A stretch of DNA of 64,000 nucleotides from CAYQJL01 sp964612295 (lineage in GTDB: Bacteria; Eisenbacteria; RBG-16-71-46; CAIMUX01; WJJG01): positions 1 to 64,000 of the forward strand of contig CAZTDY010000007.1 of NCBI GenBank assembly GCA_964612295.1. The letters are read 5' to 3'. The position numbers and the translations under genes are program-made. The notes under the pieces were generated by a model. That model saw only the letters and a list, made by a program, of their open reading frames with translations, searched no databases and was not told the origin of the DNA. Positions 56,010-64,000 of the stretch are shown here, one piece after another. Position 1 is the stretch's first letter, and every line of letters starts with the position of its first letter.

Positions 56010-56726
56010 TCAAGCGGAACCGGAACCGGCTTCCGCCATGAACCGGTTGCGGATCCTGGCGTGAAGATGACGCAGAATCCTGGCCTCATCTTCCTGGTTG
56101 ATGTTGACGAATCGCGTGCCCCAGAGCACCGACCCGATGCCGCTGCCGTTGTCCTGGCGGACGACCCGGGCGTCGAGCCTCATCGGTGGACCTCCGTCGT
56201 CGATCTCGATAAAGAGCGAGAAACGGACGCCCTCGGCCAGAGAGTTGTCGAAATCTTCCACCAACGCTCCCCCGCCGCTCAGATTCCAGGCTTGGGCGCG
56301 ATGCAGGCAGGCGGTCACCTCTTTCTCGGAGGCCGGAGGCCTGATGCAGATCACGGCGGGCCAGCTTCCGGACAGCCGGTAGAAGGAGCGGCCCTGGATC
56401 CGGCGGGCGAGATCGAAATTGACCTCGATGACGACCGTGTTGGGGCCTGGGGCGACCTTCTTGGCCTTCCCCTCCTGTTCCTGCACCTTGCCATGGAGGT
56501 GGTAAACCCCGTCGAGCCGGTGGGAGACGAGTTTGACTTCCATGCCCGGATTCAGCACCTGATCCGGGCCGGTGCTGGCCAGGGTCACCATGATGGTGTT
56601 GCCCGACCAGGCCGACACCACGCAGGGGATCGACAGCGGCCCCGCCCCGGAGGGCGGGCAGAGATCGGCCCGCGCCCCTACGAGAAGGGCCTGCTGGACG
56701 ATGCCGGGGGCAAGTTTCTCAATCAT
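56010..56726 (-). CDS. YcgR-like PilZ c-di-GMP receptor
   Basis: A 238-residue protein with an N-terminal YcgR-like beta domain (about 1-110) and a C-terminal PilZ domain. Both c-di-GMP-binding motifs are present: RxxxR as RSFYR (113-117) and (D/N)xSxxG as NLSGGG (148-153). In other bacteria YcgR proteins brake the motor when c-di-GMP is high. Its ATG overlaps flgM by eight bases, tying it to the late flagellar genes. Confidence 0.93.
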   Translation of the reverse strand: MIEKLAPGIVQQALLVGARADLCPPSGAGPLSIPCVVSAWSGNTIMVTLASTGPDQVLNPGMEVKLVSHRLDGVYHLHGKVQEQEGKAKKVAPGPNTVVIEVNFDLARRIQGRSFYRLSGSWPAVICIRPPASEKEVTACLHRAQAWNLSGGGALVEDFDNSLAEGVRFSLFIEIDDGGPPMRLDARVVRQDNGSGIGSVLWGTRFVNINQEDEARILRHLHARIRNRFMAEAGSGSA

Positions 56727-57033
56727 CGTCTAAACCAATGCTCTCTAGAATCGCCCGACTGAGCGCTTCTTTGACTTCGGGCTTCCCATAGTATCCATCG
56801 GCGATTCTCTGGCGAACTTGAATGACCTTGCCTTCCCGGACCGGAGAGGTGCCCCTGACGAGCAGCCGGTCTTGGGCCGGCCTGAGGGGCTGCCCGGCGG
56901 CGGTTCGGTCCCCGTAGACACCACCTTCCGCAACGCGGGATCGGGTGCGCAAGAGACCGGCCTGAATGCGTTCCTGAATCGACTGGGTGGCGGCGGTCAG
57001 GGGGGGGCGATTGGGGGTGCCTTCTGTATACAT
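56719..57033 (-). CDS. flgM: Anti-sigma-28 factor FlgM
   Basis: A 104-residue anti-sigma factor. The ATG at 57033 with AGGAGGATGAC in front gives the natural length. The FliA-binding C-terminal half reads PVREGKVIQVRQRIADGYYG and EVKEALSRAILESIG, typical of FlgM. The disordered N-terminal half fits its export when the hook is complete. Its target FliA is at 19695-20477. Confidence 0.88.
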   Translation of the reverse strand: MYTEGTPNRPPLTAATQSIQERIQAGLLRTRSRVAEGGVYGDRTAAGQPLRPAQDRLLVRGTSPVREGKVIQVRQRIADGYYGKPEVKEALSRAILESIGLDDD

Positions 57034-57137
57034 GTCATCCTCCTCATCCTCTCTCAAGACGGCTTTCCTGCAGGTCTCGGCCGCGGCTGAGGCGGGTTTT
57101 CTTGCGCGGAGACTCGCGCGCGGCGCACAAAAAGCGC

Positions 57138-57524
57138 CTAACGGCTGATGTCCACACACCCCCGCTCAGCAGCGGGCACGGCGGTCTCCTGACCGGCCGT
57201 CCACTGGCGGCGTTCGCGAATCTCCCTACGCTTTGTCAGGACCTCATCCGCCAGATCCCGCATTCGCGTCATCAGCTCCAGAACCTCGGTGCGCACCGCA
57301 TCTACGCTGCGCTCGTCGATCACGGTCGGCTCGGCCTTCCGGCGAAGCGGGGGCCGCGGGGGCAGTCCCAGTGCCTGCCGGTCGCGTCCGCTCTGCATCG
57401 CGAGCGCATCCAGGATCGCATCCAGTTCCCTGCCGGCCGCCCGAACATGGGCCGCGGCCTGGTCGAGTCGTCCCGCGCGAAGGGCCTCCTGCGCGAGCTG
57501 GTATGTCTGGTGCAGCTGCTCCAT
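57138..57524 (-). CDS. FliT-like small helical protein
   Basis: A 128-residue, mostly helical protein starting six bases downstream of fliD. The N-terminal region has MEQLHQTYQLAQEALRAGRL, recalling FliT/FlgN-type export chaperones; the C-terminal part is charged (RTEVLELMTRMRDLADEVLT). Position fliS-fliD-x-flgM is that of fliT in enterobacteria, so a FliD chaperone is plausible. Sequence similarity alone is not decisive. Confidence 0.6.
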   Translation of the reverse strand: MEQLHQTYQLAQEALRAGRLDQAAAHVRAAGRELDAILDALAMQSGRDRQALGLPPRPPLRRKAEPTVIDERSVDAVRTEVLELMTRMRDLADEVLTKRREIRERRQWTAGQETAVPAAERGCVDISR

Positions 57525-57529
57525 CGGTT

Positions 57530-58972
57530 CTACTTCGACCCTCCCGTCAGGAAGCTGTTCAGAGATGTGCTATTGCCGAACGCCGACAGATACTGGCTCT
57601 GGCTCGACAACGCGTAGAGGGTGGCCTGGAGTGCGCCCAACTCCTCGGTCAGCTGTTCTTCCCGCCGGATCAGGTAGGACTCCTGGGTGGCGATCTGCTG
57701 ATCGATCAGCCGCTGCCGCCCGCTGATCGCTTTGCGCTCCTGCGTGATGAGTCCACCGGATTTCACATACCCGTCGATCAGGTCGGTCATCCGCACGGCG
57801 ACGCCGTCGTTCTCGTCCCCGAAGAGGCGCTCGATTTCCGACGATTGGGTGAGCAGCGTATCCTCGAAGAGATCGTTGTTGCTGATGCTGAGATGGCCTT
57901 CGCGGTCGGCCGTGATGCCGATCTGCCCGAGGTGAGCGAAGGCGGCCGTGCCGGTTTCATCGGCCACTGGATTCGTGGCCAGCAGGCGCAGATTGCTGCG
58001 AAGGCTCATGAAGAGGCTGTTGCCCGTGAGCCGGCCCCGTCCCTCACCATCCGAGTCGGCGCCCTGCGTCTGCTCCCGAACGAAGTCGACCAGTTCGTTG
58101 TAGGCCGTGATCCACTCGTCCACCTTCCCCTTGACCGTCTCGACGTCGCGCTCGATCGTGACCATGGTCGGGTCTTCGGTCACGTTGTTCAGGGTGAGCG
58201 TCACGCCCAGAAGCGCATCGCTCACCCGATTCGTCGAGGAGACGAACTCGAGCCCATCGATGCTGAAGGTCGCGTCGGCGGCGTCCTGCACGGTGTTGGC
58301 CGCGAAGTTCAGTTCCTCGGAGGCCCCCGCCAGACCGACATTCTTCGCCAGCTTGCTGTCCCCCATATCGGAGACTCCGTGGATGATGGCGTCGGTGCCG
58401 GTGTCCTTGCTCGTGAGCAGGATACGGTACTCATCAGTGCGCGAGTCAGTACGGACGAGGGAAGCCGTCACGCGCGCGTCGGAGTCGTTGATCGCCGTCA
58501 CGATCGCCCGCAAGGCCTCGCGATTGGTGGCTTCGAGATCGACCTCCACGCTGATCTTGTGAGTCTCCTCGCCCTGGCGCAGTTCGAAGGTGTGCGCTCC
58601 TCCCAGGGTGGTCGATTCGTCACCGACAAACGCGTTCGATGCCACGCTGTGGGCGCGGGCGAGCGAATGCACGGCGATCGTATGGGCCCCTTCGGCGGCG
58701 GTTCCGCTCACCGTCAGGTTCACCGCCTCGGAACTCGAGGTGCCCGTGAAGCTGTTGAGCGGGGTCAGCGAGCCACTCCAGCGAAACCCGTCCAGGCTGC
58801 TGCGTACGTTGCGCAGCTTGCCGGCGAGATCAGAGAAGGCGGTGAGGTTGGTGCCAAAGGCCGTCTTGCTCTGCTCGAGCCGTTGGAGGGGCACACGTTC
58901 GGCAACCATGTACTGCTGGACCAGCGAATAGACGCTGGATTGTTTGTTACTCGACCCGATTCCTGTGATCAT
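57530..58972 (-). CDS. fliD: Flagellar filament cap protein FliD (HAP2)
   Basis: A 480-residue filament cap. The N-terminus ITGIGSSNKQSSVYSLVQQY and the Ala/Ser-rich middle with AEGAHTIAVHSLARAHSVAS are typical, as is the C-terminal coiled region (RQRLIDQQIATQESYLIRRE). It lies between fliS and the FliT-like gene. Confidence 0.95.
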   Translation of the reverse strand: MITGIGSSNKQSSVYSLVQQYMVAERVPLQRLEQSKTAFGTNLTAFSDLAGKLRNVRSSLDGFRWSGSLTPLNSFTGTSSSEAVNLTVSGTAAEGAHTIAVHSLARAHSVASNAFVGDESTTLGGAHTFELRQGEETHKISVEVDLEATNREALRAIVTAINDSDARVTASLVRTDSRTDEYRILLTSKDTGTDAIIHGVSDMGDSKLAKNVGLAGASEELNFAANTVQDAADATFSIDGLEFVSSTNRVSDALLGVTLTLNNVTEDPTMVTIERDVETVKGKVDEWITAYNELVDFVREQTQGADSDGEGRGRLTGNSLFMSLRSNLRLLATNPVADETGTAAFAHLGQIGITADREGHLSISNNDLFEDTLLTQSSEIERLFGDENDGVAVRMTDLIDGYVKSGGLITQERKAISGRQRLIDQQIATQESYLIRREEQLTEELGALQATLYALSSQSQYLSAFGNSTSLNSFLTGGSK

Positions 58973-59005
58973 CGTCTAGCCCCATTCCTTGTCCGGCGGT
59001 CCGGA

Positions 59006-59389
59006 TCAGCCCGCTAGATCGAGCCGGTTGGGCGCCTGCTGGCCCCCGGCCTCCCCTCCAGCGAGGCTTGGGTCTGCCTCGATCTGGGCGGCCGGCCCGA
59101 TGGCCTGCGTCCACATCCCATGGACTTCCGTCAAGACCTTCTCCGCCTCGGCGAAGCGCCCCTCGCGCAACAGGCGGAAGGTCCAGTCGTAGAGCATGAG
59201 CAGATTGCCGGCGACTTCGTAGTCGAAGTCGAGACCGTTGATGAGGGCCTGCACCACCTGGCGGGCCTTTCGGCGATCATCGTTTCGGCAGGCTCTGATG
59301 CCCTGCTCTAAAGCAACAAGCACCAGCTGCTCGGGCCTCAAAGACTCGAGCTGCTGGCGCCGGTACAGGTCAATCCCCGGATTGTGCAT
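59006..59389 (-). CDS. fliS: Flagellin export chaperone FliS
   Basis: A 127-residue helical chaperone that prevents premature flagellin polymerisation. Family features are YRRQQLESLRPEQLVLVALE near the N-terminus (the usual Tyr-x-x and LI-x-LY region) and LINGLDFDYEVAGNLLMLYD in the middle. It lies between fliC and fliD. Confidence 0.94.
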   Translation of the reverse strand: MHNPGIDLYRRQQLESLRPEQLVLVALEQGIRACRNDDRRKARQVVQALINGLDFDYEVAGNLLMLYDWTFRLLREGRFAEAEKVLTEVHGMWTQAIGPAAQIEADPSLAGGEAGGQQAPNRLDLAG

Positions 59390-59414
59390 GCATGTGTCCT
59401 ACAATGGTGTTGCC

Positions 59415-59441
59415 GGCGCCCCCCTCCTAGAGAGGAGCGCC
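59415..59441 (-). terminator. Imperfect hairpin after fliC
   Basis: GGCGC and GCGCC arms (59415-59419 and 59437-59441) with CTC/GAG pairing inside. It lies between the fliC stop and fliS. No U-run follows, so it is only a possible transcript end or processing site. Confidence 0.3.
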
Positions 59442-59491
59442 GACTCCAATTGAATCTATTGCCTGCCCAATCCCGGGACGGTCAGCCTCTT

Positions 59492-60331
59492 CTAGCCGAA
59501 CAGGGCCAGGACCGACTGCGAGTTCATATTCGACTGGGCGAGCATGCTGAACGACGTCTGCTGCAGGATCTGGTACTTGGTGACCTCGATCTGCTCGTGC
59601 GCCATATCAGCATTGAAGATCCGGTTGTAGGCCGCCTCGGTGTTGTTGCGCATCACCGAGACCACGTTTTCCTTCGCCGTCAGGCGGTTCGCCAGCGAAC
59701 CCAGGTTCGTCAGCCCCTCGGAGACAGCGGTGATCGCAGCCTGAACCTCGGTGTAGTAGTCGTTGTAGTTGTTGCTGTCGATCACGTCGGTATTCGTGAG
59801 CGTCGCCAAGTTGGTCATGCCGAGTTCGGCCACCTCGTAGTTGGTGGTCGTCCAGACGGTCTGGTTGTTGGTCGCCGTCTGGAAATTGAATGCATGATCC
59901 GAGTTGAGCAGATTCACGCCGTTGAACTCTGTCTGCTGCGCAATCTCGTTGATCTCCTCAACGAGTTGCACCAGCTGCTGCGAGATCGCCTGACGCTCTT
60001 CGGTGCCCATGCTGTCGGAAGCCGCCATCATGATCTTCTCGGTCATCGTGACGAGAATGTCATTGACGTTCATCAGACCGCCCTCGGCAACCGCGAGCAT
60101 GTTCTTGGCATGCCCAACGTTGTCGTAGATCTGACCGAGCACCCGATAGCGCGAGCCAAGCTTGGTCGAAATCGTCAGACCCGCAGGATCGTCGCCAGCG
60201 CTGTTGATACGCTTTCCCGTACCAACGCGCAATTGGTGCGTGGCGAGATTGCTGTTCACATCCCGTAGGTTCCCCAGGATGTTCAGGCCCTGGATGTTCG
60301 ACCTGATCCTAGTGAGATCAATGTTTGCCAT
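59492..60331 (-). CDS. fliC: Flagellin FliC
   Basis: A 279-residue flagellin with only D0/D1 core sequence. The N-terminus ANIDLTRIRSNIQGLNILGN and the C-terminus AEVTKYQILQQTSFSMLAQS-like (here IEVTKYQILQQTSFSMLAQS) plus a LFG end are conserved. The central variable domain is nearly absent, so the filament surface is minimal. It has its own sigma-28 promoter and long leader (see 60332-60505). It is flanked by csrA/fliW upstream and fliS downstream. Confidence 0.97.
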   Translation of the reverse strand: MANIDLTRIRSNIQGLNILGNLRDVNSNLATHQLRVGTGKRINSAGDDPAGLTISTKLGSRYRVLGQIYDNVGHAKNMLAVAEGGLMNVNDILVTMTEKIMMAASDSMGTEERQAISQQLVQLVEEINEIAQQTEFNGVNLLNSDHAFNFQTATNNQTVWTTTNYEVAELGMTNLATLTNTDVIDSNNYNDYYTEVQAAITAVSEGLTNLGSLANRLTAKENVVSVMRNNTEAAYNRIFNADMAHEQIEVTKYQILQQTSFSMLAQSNMNSQSVLALFG

Positions 60332-60475
60332 CGCGTCACTCTCCCTACCTAGGGCCGCCCATCAATGAGTGGTGCTCGGGCGACCGGGTTTCCGTACCCT
60401 GGACCGACCTTTGGCGGTCCGGCCTAGCGTGGGCATGGAGCCCTTCGCATCTGACTCTCGACCGCTTCCAGTCTC
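60332..60475 (-). promoter_or_regulatory. Long fliC leader with hairpin and GGA motifs
   Basis: About 140 bases lie between the predicted start site and the ATG. They include a perfect hairpin GGACCG/CGGTCC at 60401-60420 and several GGA motifs, one inside the GGGAGAG ribosome site. CsrA binds GGA motifs, and csrA and fliW are directly upstream. Confidence 0.45.
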
Positions 60476-60480
60476 AGGGT

Positions 60481-60505
60481 TCGGCAATTGTGAGGATCTG
60501 CTTTA
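60481..60505 (-). promoter_or_regulatory. Sigma-28 promoter of fliC
   Basis: On the minus strand TAAA, 16 bases, GCCGA (-35 at 60502-60505, -10 at 60481-60485). This is close to the FliA consensus TAAA-N15-GCCGATAA, with one extra spacer base. Confidence 0.65.
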
Positions 60506-60519
60506 GTGGGGGGGTGAGA

Positions 60520-60546
60520 GGCCCCTGGCGGTCTTCAGCCAGGGCC
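60520..60546 (-). terminator. Hairpin between csrA and fliC
   Basis: A nine-pair stem with one bulge, GGCCCCTGGC against GCCAGGGCC, lies about 15 bases past the csrA stop and just ahead of the fliC promoter. A U-run is lacking, so it is a weak terminator candidate. Confidence 0.4.
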
Positions 60547-60561
60547 ACAAGGTGGCTCTTA

Positions 60562-60819
60562 TCAGCTGCTTTCGCGCCCCCCCCGCTTCTTCTTCGTGCG
60601 GAAGACTCCGGCGACTTCTTTGAGCGTCCGGGGCGAGAGGCCCGTTGCCCGCCGGTTCTCCTCGCGGATGCGCTCGTAAATCTCTTCCCGGTGCACTGCG
60701 ATGTGGGGAGGGGCCTCGATACCCAGCTTCACCTGGCCACCCTTGACATCCAGAATGGTGATCTTGATCTTGTCACCGATTCTGATGTTCTCGCCCAATT
60801 TCCGTGTGAGGATGAGCAT
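60562..60819 (-). CDS. csrA: Carbon storage/translational regulator CsrA
   Basis: An 85-residue RNA-binding repressor. The first ~62 residues are a full CsrA (MLILTRKLGENIRIGDKIKI, then VKLGIEAPPHIAVHREEIYE). The C-terminal ~23 residues are an unusual basic tail (RTLKEVAGVFRTKKKRGGRE). The ATG at 60819 with GGAG upstream is chosen. It follows fliW; in Bacillus FliW frees flagellin mRNA by binding CsrA. Confidence 0.96.
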   Translation of the reverse strand: MLILTRKLGENIRIGDKIKITILDVKGGQVKLGIEAPPHIAVHREEIYERIREENRRATGLSPRTLKEVAGVFRTKKKRGGRESS

Positions 60820-60845
60820 GGGTCTCCGTACCCCCTCTATCTCAA

Positions 60846-61325
60846 CTAGCTGGCTTTGGCAATCGTGCCCTCGGACTGATCCGGGAAGGGCACCACTGTC
60901 CGACTTAGGAGCGGCTGGCACACCGAGAACGACGAACCGTAGATCACGTTCTGTTTGGCAAGCCGGGTTCTTGTATTCAGTATGATCGGTCCCTTGAGGT
61001 TTCCTGAGATGCGGCGGCCCTGGTCCCGAATGGTCACAATCACAAAGATCGCCACCGAATCCCCCTCGTCCAACCTCAAAGCATCCTCATCACTCGGGGA
61101 GAGGGTCAGATCGTAGGGCGCGGTGGTGAAATAGAAGGGATCTGCAACCGCAAAACAGACATCCGGGTCTTCGGTTGACAGGAACCAGAGGAACGGGCGG
61201 TACTCTTCGGCATCGATGAGCGCAAAGCTGCGCAGATCCTCGAAGCCGAGCAGGCCGTCCGGAAAGTGGACCAGCGCGCTATCCTCGACCTCGAGTTGTC
61301 CCCAATGCCTTGTGTCGACCTTCAT
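60846..61325 (-). CDS. fliW: Flagellar assembly factor FliW (CsrA antagonist)
   Basis: A 159-residue protein that binds either flagellin or CsrA. Typical segments are VHFPDGLLGFEDLRSFALID and GNLKGPIILNTRTRLAKQNV. It lies between flgL and csrA, the classic arrangement of the flagellin translational switch. Confidence 0.96.
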   Translation of the reverse strand: MKVDTRHWGQLEVEDSALVHFPDGLLGFEDLRSFALIDAEEYRPFLWFLSTEDPDVCFAVADPFYFTTAPYDLTLSPSDEDALRLDEGDSVAIFVIVTIRDQGRRISGNLKGPIILNTRTRLAKQNVIYGSSFSVCQPLLSRTVVPFPDQSEGTIAKAS

Positions 61326-61338
61326 CCCTCCCCCTTCA

Positions 61339-62244
61339 CTACAGGAAGTTGACCAGGCTCAAGTTGAGCACTTCGACCGTCGCCGACAACGCGGCCTGAA
61401 GAATCGTCTGCTCAATCTGCAGATCCATGGTCGCCTTCGCCATATCGAGGTCCTCGTGTTCCGAGCGCGTCGTCGTCAGTTGCAGTACTTCACGGTCCAA
61501 CTGGTCGCTCAGGCTGTCCATGCGGGTCACGATGCCGCCGGTGGTCGCCAAGGCCAGATTGAGCCGGTCGGAATCCTCCTCAATCACGGTGAGAAGGGAC
61601 CGGGCCGTCTCCGTATCATTGACCTGGGCCGCATCGCGCAGGCTGACGAGATTTTGCACGAACTCAAGGTCCTCGCCAAACAGATCGGATCCTGTTTGGT
61701 TGATCGTGAGCAGAACATCCTTTCCGACCAGCCGCGAGATCTCGCCTTCGGTCCCGCGAACCGACTGGGCGACCGACGTGATCTTGCCGTCGGCGTCTCG
61801 GGTGGCCACAAATGGGTTCTGATCCGTGAGATGCCCCCCGAAGATCCGGATACCCGCGTACTCGGTGTTCCCCAAGGACACAATCTGCTCCAGCATCTGA
61901 TTGAGTTGGGCTTCCAGGGCAATGGCCCCGGCCTCCCCGGTCGAATCGTCCGCGAGTTGCACCGCCACGGTCTGGGCTTCGATGGCCAGGTCGTTCAGGT
62001 CCAACAGGGCGGCTTCGCTCGACGCCACGAAGAGCCGCGCCTCATCCAGGGCGCGCTGGTACTGCTCACTGGCCCGCAGCCCCGCACGGGCCGACATGGC
62101 GCGGGTCGATCCGATTGGATCATCGGACGGCTTGTGAATCCGTTTGCCCGTCGCGATGTGGGCCTGCAGCTCTCCGATGTCACTCCAGGACTGCTGAAGC
62201 CCCATCAGGGATCTCTCAAATATCAGGCGTGTGGTTACGCGCAT
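61339..62244 (-). CDS. flgL: Hook-filament junction protein FlgL
   Basis: A 301-residue HAP3. The N-terminal flagellin-like VTTRLIFERSLMGLQQSWSD and GKRIHKPSDDPIGSTRAMSA, and the C-terminal LDMAKATMDLQIEQTILQAA, are conserved. It lies 13 bases upstream of fliW and 48 after flgK. Confidence 0.95.
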   Translation of the reverse strand: MRVTTRLIFERSLMGLQQSWSDIGELQAHIATGKRIHKPSDDPIGSTRAMSARAGLRASEQYQRALDEARLFVASSEAALLDLNDLAIEAQTVAVQLADDSTGEAGAIALEAQLNQMLEQIVSLGNTEYAGIRIFGGHLTDQNPFVATRDADGKITSVAQSVRGTEGEISRLVGKDVLLTINQTGSDLFGEDLEFVQNLVSLRDAAQVNDTETARSLLTVIEEDSDRLNLALATTGGIVTRMDSLSDQLDREVLQLTTTRSEHEDLDMAKATMDLQIEQTILQAALSATVEVLNLSLVNFL

Positions 62245-62292
62245 ATCGTTCAGCCTCTAGTCGATCCTAAGAAACAGGCCGATGCGGCCCGC

Positions 62293-63648
62293 TTATATGT
62301 TCGTCAAGGTCTCCATCAGGTCGCTGGCGACTTCGAATAGCCGCACCGCTGCGATGTAAGCCTGCTGGGTCTGGATCATGTTGGCCATCTCTTCATCGAG
62401 CGAAACGCCCCCATCCTGTTCACGCCGTTCCTCGAGGGCCCGCGTGGTCAACGAGAGCGTCTCTTCCTGGATCTGGGCTTCGCGGCTCACGACGCCCACG
62501 CGGCCGACCACGCTGTTCCAGTACTCGATGGGGGATGCCGTTCCGTCGGTCAATACCGGTGCGTCCCGCATCTGGGCGAGCGCCAGGGCGATGTCGTTGT
62601 CACCCGCCAAACCGGAGGTGGAGGTGTTGATCGCATTCAGGTTCTCGGCGACATCCGCGCTGAGCGCCATGGAGGCCGCATCCGTGCCGCTGAAGAAGTC
62701 GGCCCGTGATGGTCCGCTGCGGTGCACGGCGTTGATGTTCTCGATCAGGGACTTTGCCAGCGTGTCGACCTGGGTCATGAAGTCGGGCAGCGTCTCGTCG
62801 TGGAGTTCGAAGAGCGCGCCGAGGGAACCTTTGTCGATCTCCACCGTGGCACCGGTGCTGATTCGGATGCCGAAGGTCGATTCGGTCTCGCTGATTTCGG
62901 TCCGGACCAGCTCCAGCGGGCGGAAGGTCGTCTCATCCAGCAGCCGCTTGCCGTTGACGCGCAGATAGAACTCACCGCTCTCCTTTTCCCCGTAGGAGAT
63001 CTCGGCCACCTGGGCGAGCTGATCGAGGAGCGCATCGCGGCGATCCTCCAAGTCTCGGGCGCCAAGGCCGCGCATCCCTGACGCGCGGATACTGGTCGTG
63101 ATGGCCTGGATCTCGGAGAGCGTGAGATTGAACTGCTCAACCTCGATTTGCAGCTGCGACTGAATCTCCGACTGCATGCGATCGACCTGACGCGCCATCG
63201 CGCCGAATCGGTCGGCCAAGATGCGGCCCTGTTCCCGGACGGTCGCCCGGCGGGTGGCCGCCGAAGGATCGCCGCCCAGATCGGCCCAGGCGGTGAAGAA
63301 GCTGTCCATCGCCGCGCCCAAGCCGGCATCGGAGGGCTCGGCCAGCATCTGTTCGAGGCGCTCGAGTTCCCCCGTGCGCGTCGCCCAGCGACTGTGGAGC
63401 GACGTCTCGTTGCGGAGCTCGTTGTCTAAGGCGGCATCCCGCTTGCGCTGAATGCTGTCGAAGGCGACCCCATTGCCGAACGAGAGGCCTCCGTAGGAAG
63501 ACGCCTTCACTGCGCTCAGATGCGGGATCTGCCGCGTGTAGCCCGGCGTATTGGCATTGGCGATGTTGTGCCCCACGACCGTGAGTACGGCCTGCTGCGC
63601 ATTCATCGCTCGACGCGCAATGTCCAGGGTGTGAGAGAGCCCCTGCAT
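62293..63648 (-). CDS. flgK: Hook-filament junction protein FlgK
   Basis: A 451-residue HAP1. The start at 63648 gives the conserved N-terminus MQGLSHTLDIARRAMNAQQA followed by GHNIANANTPGYTRQ. The C-terminal part is GVSLDEEMANMIQTQQAYIA. AGGGGGC precedes the ATG. Its start lies 10 bases downstream of the flgN stop. Confidence 0.95.
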   Translation of the reverse strand: MQGLSHTLDIARRAMNAQQAVLTVVGHNIANANTPGYTRQIPHLSAVKASSYGGLSFGNGVAFDSIQRKRDAALDNELRNETSLHSRWATRTGELERLEQMLAEPSDAGLGAAMDSFFTAWADLGGDPSAATRRATVREQGRILADRFGAMARQVDRMQSEIQSQLQIEVEQFNLTLSEIQAITTSIRASGMRGLGARDLEDRRDALLDQLAQVAEISYGEKESGEFYLRVNGKRLLDETTFRPLELVRTEISETESTFGIRISTGATVEIDKGSLGALFELHDETLPDFMTQVDTLAKSLIENINAVHRSGPSRADFFSGTDAASMALSADVAENLNAINTSTSGLAGDNDIALALAQMRDAPVLTDGTASPIEYWNSVVGRVGVVSREAQIQEETLSLTTRALEERREQDGGVSLDEEMANMIQTQQAYIAAVRLFEVASDLMETLTNI

Positions 63649-63658
63649 ACCGTGCCCC

Positions 63659-64000
63659 CTACCCGCGCTTGTCCACCAGCGTGTGGCCGGCGGTTTTGTC
63701 GGGCTTGAGCTCACCGGCCGATCCGTAGCCGGCTTGCACGGCGGGGGGCTCGAGCAGGATCCGGGCTTCGTTCTGATTCCACTCGGCCAGACGTTTGATC
63801 AGATGGCGATTGATGGTGGCCGCGCGCGCCGTCCGGCGGGCGGTCTGCATGATCGAGGAGAGCTGCTCGCGCAGGTCCGCGTCACGCTGGATTTGCGGCT
63901 GATCCGCGAGCCGCTTGAGATTGAATGGCTCCTCCGGGGCAAGATAGCCCCAGGTACGCGCCGATTCAGCGGCAGCACGCTCATGCCGGCGAAGTTCCAG
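63659..64000 (-). CDS. flgN: FlgN export chaperone (3' part, cut by window edge)
   Basis: The frame is open to the window edge, so the N-terminus is missing. The visible 113 residues are helical (LELRRHERAAAESARTWGYL onwards). They end with the FlgN-like NRHLIKRLAEWNQNEARILL and a YGSAGELKPDK tail, typical of FlgN before its stop at 63659. FlgN is the chaperone of FlgK and FlgL, the two next genes. The remaining rod/ring genes probably lie beyond 64000. Confidence 0.8.
   Translation of the reverse strand: MELRRHERAAAESARTWGYLAPEEPFNLKRLADQPQIQRDADLREQLSSIMQTARRTARAATINRHLIKRLAEWNQNEARILLEPPAVQAGYGSAGELKPDKTAGHTLVDKRG

Overview
The window is a high-GC bacterial chromosome segment. It carries one of the organism's main flagellar gene clusters, and almost every gene lies on the minus strand. 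Two secreted proteins end in a FlgD-type Ig C-terminal domain (Asn-Pro-Asn/Ser-Pro-Phe, Gly-Arg-Leu-Val-Arg-Thr-Leu, Trp-Asp-Gly-Arg-Asp). Together with two NtrC/sigma-54 two-component pairs and a FliW-CsrA switch, this suggests an uncultured FCB-adjacent or deltaproteobacteria-like phylum such as Candidatus Eisenbacteria or Krumholzibacteriota. The taxonomic call is inference. A run of exactly 100 N shows that this is a draft scaffold.

Layout in window order. Positions 1-369 hold no intact gene and possibly a decayed IS1595-type transposase. Positions 370-11306 are housekeeping: a secreted FlgD-Ig protein, radC, ftsY, nrdR, birA, nadC, uvrB, a DUF4139 protein and valS. Positions 11436-15632 are a surface-polysaccharide group: Gfo/Idh/MocA oxidoreductase, polyprenyl-phosphate sugar transferase and a Wzi-like outer-membrane protein, ending in a strong intrinsic terminator. 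Positions 15677-44754, read from flgB downwards, are a ~29 kb flagellar superoperon: flgB, flgC, fliE, fliF, fliG, fliH, fliI, fliJ, motE-like, fliK (broken by the gap inside a 39-bp tandem repeat), flgD, flgE, fliL, fliM, fliN, fliO, fliP, fliQ, fliR, flhB, flhA, flhF, flhG, a membrane protein, fliA, three unassigned genes, an HDOD protein and a GAF-GGDEF diguanylate cyclase. motA, motB and flbD are absent from it.

Positions 45003-50618 are a tightly overlapping five-gene regulatory operon: an orphan sigma region-4-like protein, a CheB-like protein that has lost its catalytic residues, an AMIN-like/TPR secreted protein, a histidine kinase and an NtrC-type activator. A near-perfect sigma-54 promoter precedes it, with a repeated TAGATATC element upstream. 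A second sigma-54-like promoter precedes flgB. Positions 51053-52709 hold the only plus-strand gene, a frameshifted secreted FlgD-Ig protein. Positions 52746-55839 encode a second kinase/NtrC-type pair whose activator has GAFTDA in place of GAFTGA.

Positions 56010-64000 hold the late genes: PilZ protein, flgM, a FliT-like protein, fliD, fliS, flagellin (with a sigma-28 promoter and a long leader), csrA, fliW, flgL, flgK and the 3' part of flgN. Taken together the genes suggest the usual hierarchy: sigma-54 activators drive the hook-basal-body operon, FliA/FlgM gates late genes, and FliW/CsrA gates flagellin translation. FlhF/FlhG point to controlled (probably polar) flagellar placement, and c-di-GMP input comes through the GGDEF and PilZ proteins. 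The most novel material is the 45003-50618 operon with its degenerate CheB-like and sigma4-like proteins.
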